Below are positions 49,034-53,269 of a stretch of 53,269 nt of DNA, piece by piece; positions within the stretch are counted from its first letter, which is position 1; every line of letters begins with the position of its first letter. Under the pieces are notes generated by a model. The model saw only the letters and a list, made by a program, of their open reading frames with translations, searched no databases and was not told the DNA's origin. Both the position numbers and the translations under genes were made by a program. This stretch comes from Actinomadura darangshiensis (GTDB lineage Bacteria; Actinomycetota; Actinomycetes; Streptosporangiales; Streptosporangiaceae). The stretch is taken from NCBI RefSeq assembly GCF_004349235.1, contig NZ_SMKY01000030.1, forward strand, positions 1 to 53,269, given 5' to 3'.

Positions 49034-49786
49034 GTGGCGGGGAAGGACCGCAAGAAGCAGCTCGCGCGCCGGCGCTACGAGCGCCAGCAGCAGCGGCAGG
49101 CGCAGGAGGCGGCGAAGGCGCGCCGCCTCAAGATCATCAGCGCGGCCGCCGCGGTGGCGGTCATCGTCGTCGGCGGCGCCGTGTTCATGGTGGTGACCGG
49201 CAAGGACGACAAGTCCACGGCGGCCGGGCCGAAGTGCACCTACAAGGCCGCCCAGCAGGACGGGGCGCCCAAGAGCATCGGCACTCCGCCGGCCAAGCCC
49301 GCGCACACGGGGATCGTCCAGTCGACGGTGAAGCTCGGCCAGGGCGAGGTGGAGATGCAGCTGTACGGCGGGAAGGCGCCGTGCACGGTCAACTCCTTCA
49401 CCTACCTGGCGCAGAAGAACTTCTTCGATAAGACCGAGTGCCACCGGCTGACGAGCGGCGGGCTCAGCGTCCTGCAGTGCGGCGACCCGACCGCGTCGGG
49501 GTCGGGCGGGCCGGGCTACCAGTTCGCCAACGAGAACACCGACGGCGCCATGTACACCGAGGGCACCCTCGCCATGGCGCACAGCAGCCAGCCGGACTCC
49601 AACGGCAGCCAGTTCTTCATGGTCTACAAGGACTCGCAGCTCCCGCCGGACTACACGGTCTTCGGGAAGATCACCAAGGGGCTGGACGTGCTGCAGAAGA
49701 TCGCCAAGGCGGGTTCGGAGCCGAAGGGCGACGGCAAGCCCAAGAAGAAGGTAGAGATCCAGGACGTCACGATCGCCGGGAAATAG
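49034..49786 (+). CDS. Membrane-anchored cyclophilin-type peptidyl-prolyl isomerase
   Basis: A 250-residue protein with a highly basic, Gln-rich N-terminus (DRKKQLARRRYERQQQRQ), one transmembrane helix (about 34-56) and an external cyclophilin domain. Recognisable core segments are APCTVNSFTYLAQKNFFDKT, CHRL, GTLAMAHSSQPDSNGSQFF and YTVFGKITKGLDVLQKI. It probably helps fold exported proteins at the membrane surface. The FRGxxxGxG-type loop is reduced to CHRLTSGGLSVLQCG, with two cysteines that may pair. The GTG start has GAAGGGCG upstream. Location near rel is conserved in actinobacteria. Confidence 0.92.
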   Translation: MAGKDRKKQLARRRYERQQQRQAQEAAKARRLKIISAAAAVAVIVVGGAVFMVVTGKDDKSTAAGPKCTYKAAQQDGAPKSIGTPPAKPAHTGIVQSTVKLGQGEVEMQLYGGKAPCTVNSFTYLAQKNFFDKTECHRLTSGGLSVLQCGDPTASGSGGPGYQFANENTDGAMYTEGTLAMAHSSQPDSNGSQFFMVYKDSQLPPDYTVFGKITKGLDVLQKIAKAGSEPKGDGKPKKKVEIQDVTIAGK

Positions 49787-49858
49787 GCGAACGGGATACT
49801 AAGGTGTGGAGGGTCCGGAAGGCGCGAGTCGTCCGGACCCGCGATTCAGGAGGCAAGG

Positions 49859-51094
49859 GTGTCCAGCGCGACCGATCCCTGGGGCCGGGTGGACGAGGAC
49901 GGCACCGTGTACGTCAGGACGGCCGACGGCGAGCGGGTAGTCGGGTCCTGGCAGGCCGGTGCGCCCGAAGAGGCCCTGGCCTACTTCAAGCGCAAGTACG
50001 ACGCGCTCGTCACCGAGATCGGCCTGCTCGAACAGCGGGTCCGCACCACCGACCTGCAGCCCGCCCAGGCCCAGCAGAGCATCGACCGCCTCCGCGAGGC
50101 CGTCTCCGAGGCGCACGCCGTCGGCGACCTCGACGCCCTCGGCCGCCGCCTGGACGGCCTGACCGAGCGGGTCGGGCAGCGCCGCGAGGAGGTCAAGGCG
50201 CAGCGCGAGCAGCACCGCCACGAGGCCCGCGAGGTCAAGGAGCGGATCGTCGCCGAGGCCGAGCGCATCGCCGCCGAGGAGACGCACTGGAAGAACGGCG
50301 GTGAGCGGCTGCGCCAGCTCGTCGAGGAGTGGAAGGCCGCCGACCGCATCGACCGCCCCACCGAGACCGCGCTCTGGAAGCGGCTGTCGTCGGCCCGCAA
50401 CGCCTTCACCAAGCGCCGCAAGGTCTACTTCGCGACCCTGGACGACCAGCGCGAGGAGTCCCGCCGGGACAAGGAGCGCCTCGTCGTCGAGGCGGAGTCG
50501 ATGTCCGGCTCCACCGACTGGGGCGAGACGGCCGCCGCCTACCGCGACCTGATGCGCCGCTGGAAGCTGGCCGGGCGCGCCTCCCGCGACGCCGAAGAGG
50601 ACCTGTGGTCCCGGTTCAAGGGCGCCCAGGACACCTTCTTCCAGGCCCGCAGCGCCGCGTTCGCCGAGCGCGACGCCGAGTTCCGCGGCAACGCCGAGGA
50701 GAAGGAGAAGATCCTCGCCGAGGCGGAGCGGCTGCTGCCGGTGCGCGACGTCCGGTCGGCGCGGCAGGCGCTGCGCGCGGTCCAGGAGCGCTGGGAGGCC
50801 GCCGGGATGGTCCCCCGCGACCAGCGCGACCGCCTCGAAGGCCGGCTCCGCAAGATCGAGGAGACCGTCCGCTCCGCCGAGGAGAACGAGTGGCGCCGCA
50901 CCAACCCCGAGGCCCGCGCCCGCGCCGAGGCCACGGTCGGCCAGCTGCGCGGCTCCATCGAGCAGCTGGAGAAGCGCCTCGGCAAGGCCCGCGACGCCGG
51001 CCGCGAGAAGGACGCCAAGGAGGCCGAAGAGGCCCTCAGCGCCCGCCGCGCGTGGCTGGAGGAGGCCGAACGCACCCTCGCCGAGTTCTCGTGA
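49859..51094 (+). CDS. DUF349 coiled-coil protein
   Basis: A 411-residue, highly charged helical protein. It begins with a short beta-rich region (WGRVDEDGTVYVRTADGERVVGSW), followed by about five repeats of a ~70-residue helical unit (for example LRQLVEEWKAADRIDRPTE, YRDLMRRWKLAGRASRDAE, LRAVQERWEAAGMVPRDQ), the DUF349 repeat. The conserved W-K-x-A-G-x3-R core is visible in several units. The function is unknown. The GTG is preceded by GGAGGCAAGG, 73 bases after the cyclophilin gene. Confidence 0.9.
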   Translation: MSSATDPWGRVDEDGTVYVRTADGERVVGSWQAGAPEEALAYFKRKYDALVTEIGLLEQRVRTTDLQPAQAQQSIDRLREAVSEAHAVGDLDALGRRLDGLTERVGQRREEVKAQREQHRHEAREVKERIVAEAERIAAEETHWKNGGERLRQLVEEWKAADRIDRPTETALWKRLSSARNAFTKRRKVYFATLDDQREESRRDKERLVVEAESMSGSTDWGETAAAYRDLMRRWKLAGRASRDAEEDLWSRFKGAQDTFFQARSAAFAERDAEFRGNAEEKEKILAEAERLLPVRDVRSARQALRAVQERWEAAGMVPRDQRDRLEGRLRKIEETVRSAEENEWRRTNPEARARAEATVGQLRGSIEQLEKRLGKARDAGREKDAKEAEEALSARRAWLEEAERTLAEFS

Positions 51095-51098
51095 CCCC

Positions 51099-51662
51099 CT
51101 AGGCCGTCCGGCCCAGGAAGGCGAGCATCCTGGTCTGCTCGTCGGCTCCGCGCGGGGCCGGGAGGGGCGGGGCCAGGTCGCCCTTGGCCCGGAGCGGGGC
51201 GGCGACCACCTGGGCGGTCGCGAAGGCGTGGTGGACGAGGTCCGGGTCCAGGCGGGACGGCTGGCCCGTCGCGCGGGCCAGGTCCCAGGCGTGCACCAGC
51301 GGCTCCAGGATGTAGGCCTCCAGGTAGTCGCCCAGCGGCAGCTCGCCCAGGCCGCCGAACGGGATGAGACGGCCGAGGGCGTCCGGGGTGAGGGACGCCG
51401 CGCACTCCTTGCGGGCCGTCCGCCAGCTCATCAGGACGTCGCCCTCGACGAACCGCGCCGGGTCCCCGTTGACGTCCGGCTGGGGTTCCCCAGCGGCCAG
51501 CGCCCGGACCAGGGACTGCCCGCCGGTCACGTGGCCGGCGACGTCCCGGGCGGTCCACGCGTCGCAGGGCGACGGTGCGTCCCACCCGTCGCGGGGGACG
51601 CCGGCCACCAGGCCCTCGAAGAGGTCGAGGGCCCGGTGGTAGCCGCTGAGGTTGTGAGCCAT
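51099..51662 (-). CDS. DinB/maleylpyruvate-isomerase-like protein (TIGR03086-type)
   Basis: A 187-residue four-helix protein of the mycothiol-dependent maleylpyruvate isomerase/DinB superfamily. DAPSPCDAWTARDVAGHVTGG carries the family's first conserved histidine, and the LEPLVHAWDLARATG motif supplies the second metal-binding histidine. Most actinobacterial members are thought to use mycothiol, but specific substrates are unknown. The ATG MAHNLSGYHRAL was chosen as the usual start. It ends four bases after the convergent DUF349 gene. Confidence 0.85.
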   Translation of the reverse strand: MAHNLSGYHRALDLFEGLVAGVPRDGWDAPSPCDAWTARDVAGHVTGGQSLVRALAAGEPQPDVNGDPARFVEGDVLMSWRTARKECAASLTPDALGRLIPFGGLGELPLGDYLEAYILEPLVHAWDLARATGQPSRLDPDLVHHAFATAQVVAAPLRAKGDLAPPLPAPRGADEQTRMLAFLGRTA

Positions 51663-51742
51663 GGTGGTCAGTGACCCGCGATCCGACCGCGCTGTCAAGC
51701 GCTATCGCGAAGCTCGCCTGCCCGGGATCACGCCGCCCGGGA

Positions 51743-52387
51743 TCACACGGCGGGGCGGCCCCGCTCCCGCAGCATCGCGTTCATCTGCGTGATCTCCGCC
51801 CGCTGGCCCTCCACCATCGTGCGGGCCAGCCGCCGCACCCGGTCGCGGCCGGTGCGGGCGAGGACGGCCTCGGCCATCCCCACGCCGCCGCGGTGGTGGG
51901 CGATCATCAGCCGCAGGAACCCGACTTCGGCGGCACGGCCGGCGGCCTGCTTGAGGTCCGCCAGCTGCTCGCGCGTCGCCATGCCCGGCATCGCGGCGCC
52001 ACCGCCCCCGTGGCGGCCCCCGTGCCCCGACATCCAGCGCATGTGCCCGGAGGGGTCGGTCTTCGGCAGCCCCCACTCGTCCAGCCAGGCCGTCATCATG
52101 CCGATCTGGGCGGACTGGGTGTTGATGATGTCGAAGGCCAGCAGCCGGACGGCCGGGTCGCCGGTGCGGTCCCGGACGATGAACGACATCTCCACCGCCT
52201 GGGCGTGGTGCGAGCTCATGTCGCGGGCGAACCCGGCCTCGGGGCCGTCCGTGCCCGGCTCCTCCGAGCGGAAGGCGGCGCGCCCCACCAGGACGGCGCT
52301 GGCGAGCAGGACGAGGACCGCGAGGACGACGGTGACGCGCCGTCCCCGCGGTGCCGCGGGGACGGCGCTCACGGCGTCCCCGCTCAC
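51743..52387 (-). CDS. DUF305 family membrane-anchored protein
   Basis: A 214-residue protein with an N-terminal transmembrane anchor (about 19-35: VTVVLAVLVLLASAVLVG) and a ferritin-like four-helix DUF305 domain. Two signature histidine/methionine motifs are present, FARDMSSHHAQAVEMS and FLRLMIAHHRGGVGMAEA, with a His/Gly/Met-rich stretch between (GHMRWMSGHGGRHGGGG). His/Met richness suggests metal, possibly copper, handling outside the cell, but this is unproven. It starts with a GTG overlapping the DUF3105 stop (GTGA), so the two proteins are made together. Confidence 0.87.
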   Translation of the reverse strand: MSGDAVSAVPAAPRGRRVTVVLAVLVLLASAVLVGRAAFRSEEPGTDGPEAGFARDMSSHHAQAVEMSFIVRDRTGDPAVRLLAFDIINTQSAQIGMMTAWLDEWGLPKTDPSGHMRWMSGHGGRHGGGGAAMPGMATREQLADLKQAAGRAAEVGFLRLMIAHHRGGVGMAEAVLARTGRDRVRRLARTMVEGQRAEITQMNAMLRERGRPAV

Positions 52388-52980
52388 GGGGTGTCCTTGC
52401 CGCCCGAGCAGGCCGCGCCGGGCTCGGGCGTCTGGGGGCCCTTCACGAAGGCGCGCAGGAACTCGTCGACGCGGGGGTCGGAGGCGTTCTGGAGCTTGAG
52501 CTGCTTGCCCCAGGCGGTGAGCGTGACCGGCGAGTCCTCGGACGGGTAGGGGCTCAGCAGCGTGTAGTCGGTGCCGCTGACCTTGCTCTTGAGGGACGCG
52601 AGCTGATCGGCGGCCAGGCCGGGCCTGTAGGTGATCCACACGGCGCCGTGCTCCAGGGCGTGGACGGCGTGCTCGTTCTGGAGCGGCGCGTCGTAGACGT
52701 GGCCGTCGCAGTTCTGCCAGACGGGGTTGTGGTCGCCGCCCATCGGCGGATCGGTGTCGTACTCGACGGTCCCGGCGACGTGGCCGCGGCCGAGCCCGTC
52801 CTTGGTCACCAGGCCCTTGATCGAGTCGTCGGCGGACGACGGCCTGGTCTGGAGGTACGCGTAGCCGATGGCGATGACCGCCACCAGGCCGATGACGGTG
52901 AAGAAGGCGATGCCTCCCCACGGGACCTCGCGCTGGGTCAGGACGTTCTTGGCGGTCTTGTTACGGGCGCTCTTGGACAT
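52384..52980 (-). CDS. DUF3105 membrane-anchored protein
   Basis: A 198-residue protein with a basic N-terminus, one transmembrane helix (about 23-45: GIAFFTVIGLVAVIAIGYAYL) and an extracytoplasmic DUF3105 domain. The conserved core EYDTDPPMGGDHNPVWQNC and NEHAVHALEHGAVWITYRP is rich in histidines around one cysteine and may bind metal. The C-terminus has a second cysteine (GAACSGGKD). The function is unknown. It is coupled by GTGA to the DUF305 gene, a recurrent pairing in actinomycetes as far as I recall. Confidence 0.88.
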   Translation of the reverse strand: MSKSARNKTAKNVLTQREVPWGGIAFFTVIGLVAVIAIGYAYLQTRPSSADDSIKGLVTKDGLGRGHVAGTVEYDTDPPMGGDHNPVWQNCDGHVYDAPLQNEHAVHALEHGAVWITYRPGLAADQLASLKSKVSGTDYTLLSPYPSEDSPVTLTAWGKQLKLQNASDPRVDEFLRAFVKGPQTPEPGAACSGGKDTP

Positions 52981-53081
52981 GAGAGCGGTCCTCTCAGGGG
53001 CTGTGGTCCAACACGGACATGAGCGCAGCGCCGTATCCCGGCAAGGGTGATACGGGCGTGCGCGGCCTTACGGCCGGTCCG

Positions 53082-53258
53082 TCACAGCCGGAGAACCTGG
53101 AGTGCGGGAGCGAACGAGGGTGCGGGGGCGGCATCGGCCGGTGGCGCGAGCGTCCAGCCGATACGCGGAGACAGGGACCGGAGCGGCCTGCGCCCTGCGG
53201 CGGCCACCCCGAGGAGGATGAGGGCGAAGAGCACGGCCAGGCACAGGCATGCGTCCAT
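53082..53258 (-). CDS. Small membrane peptide with LRL C-terminus
   Basis: A 58-residue ORF starting near the window edge; the frame is open to the edge, so the true start could lie outside. The N-terminus is a hydrophobic, cysteine-containing helix (MDACLCLAVLFALILLGVAA), followed by an Arg/Pro/Ala-rich tail ending FAPALQVLRL. Actinomycete small membrane proteins with a comparable terminal LxVLRx motif occur near metal-related genes. No ribosome site is visible in the 11 bases left. It lies about 100 bases upstream of the DUF3105/DUF305 pair on the same strand. Confidence 0.55.
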   Translation of the reverse strand: MDACLCLAVLFALILLGVAAAGRRPLRSLSPRIGWTLAPPADAAPAPSFAPALQVLRL

Positions 53259-53269
53259 GGGCGCCGGGG

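Noticed and set aside
53101..53140. Possible fourth copy of the GC-rich repeat (GGGAGCGAACGAGGGTGCGG)
   Set aside because: It shares GGGAGCGAAC but lacks the TCG hairpin and lies inside the small membrane ORF.

Overview
This is a gene-dense, very high-GC window with strong G/C preference at third codon positions, many GTG starts and frequent ATGA/GTGA stop-start overlaps. It comes from a filamentous-type actinomycete chromosome. The conserved order thrS - HIT - pgsA - PIM acyltransferase - pimA - pdxS - pdxT - yebC - ruvCAB - yajC - secD - secF - apt - rel - (aspS, hisS, MBL, cyclophilin) is the actinobacterial core arrangement. The style of the accessory genes suggests a relative of Actinomadura/Thermomonosporaceae. 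That placement is an inference; no 16S or other marker is present.

Region 1 (1-6.8 kb) is a catabolic operon. It takes 3-hydroxykynurenine or 3-hydroxyanthranilate through the 2-aminomuconate branch to 4-hydroxy-2-oxovalerate. Genes run in nearly reverse pathway order: 2-aminomuconate-semialdehyde dehydrogenase, 2-oxopent-4-enoate hydratase, 4-oxalocrotonate decarboxylase, RidA-type 2-aminomuconate deaminase, 3-hydroxyanthranilate dioxygenase, ACMS decarboxylase, kynureninase. A perfect inverted repeat lies upstream, and a divergent partial gene leaves the window on the left.

Region 2 (6.8-18.2 kb) is accessory. It holds a cold-shock protein, a divergent MFS/ROK pair sharing a palindromic operator, and a TetR / acyl-CoA dehydrogenase / SDR / quinone reductase locus around a perfect TetR-like operator. 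It continues with a NarL-type two-component system, a cysteine dioxygenase preceded by a 27-codon cysteine-containing leader ORF, a methyltransferase and a sugar transporter.

Region 3 (18.2-31.3 kb) starts with thrS. A 21-codon leader ORF carrying three consecutive Thr codons precedes it, nested in alternative hairpins and followed by a 16-bp terminator stem, which is the layout of an attenuator. After a HIT protein, an inserted block (DCC thiol oxidoreductase, HTTM membrane protein, small anchored protein, EF-G paralogue) separates HIT from the phosphatidylinositol mannoside genes pgsA, the acyltransferase and pimA. A LemA-like protein and a DUF3048 lipoprotein follow.

Region 4 (31.4-45 kb) carries PLP synthase (pdxS, pdxT, split by one unknown gene), yebC, an Eis-like acetyltransferase, ruvCAB, yajC-secD-secF, apt and bifunctional rel. 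Region 5 (45-53.3 kb) has aspS-hisS and a metallo-hydrolase on the minus strand, then a cyclophilin and a DUF349 protein on the plus strand. It ends with a DinB-like protein, a DUF305/DUF3105 pair and a small membrane peptide on the minus strand. No tRNA, rRNA, CRISPR array, transposase or prophage gene was recognised. The most interesting signals are the two leader-peptide attenuators, a GC-rich repeat that sits at start codons of unrelated genes, and the DCC/HTTM block.
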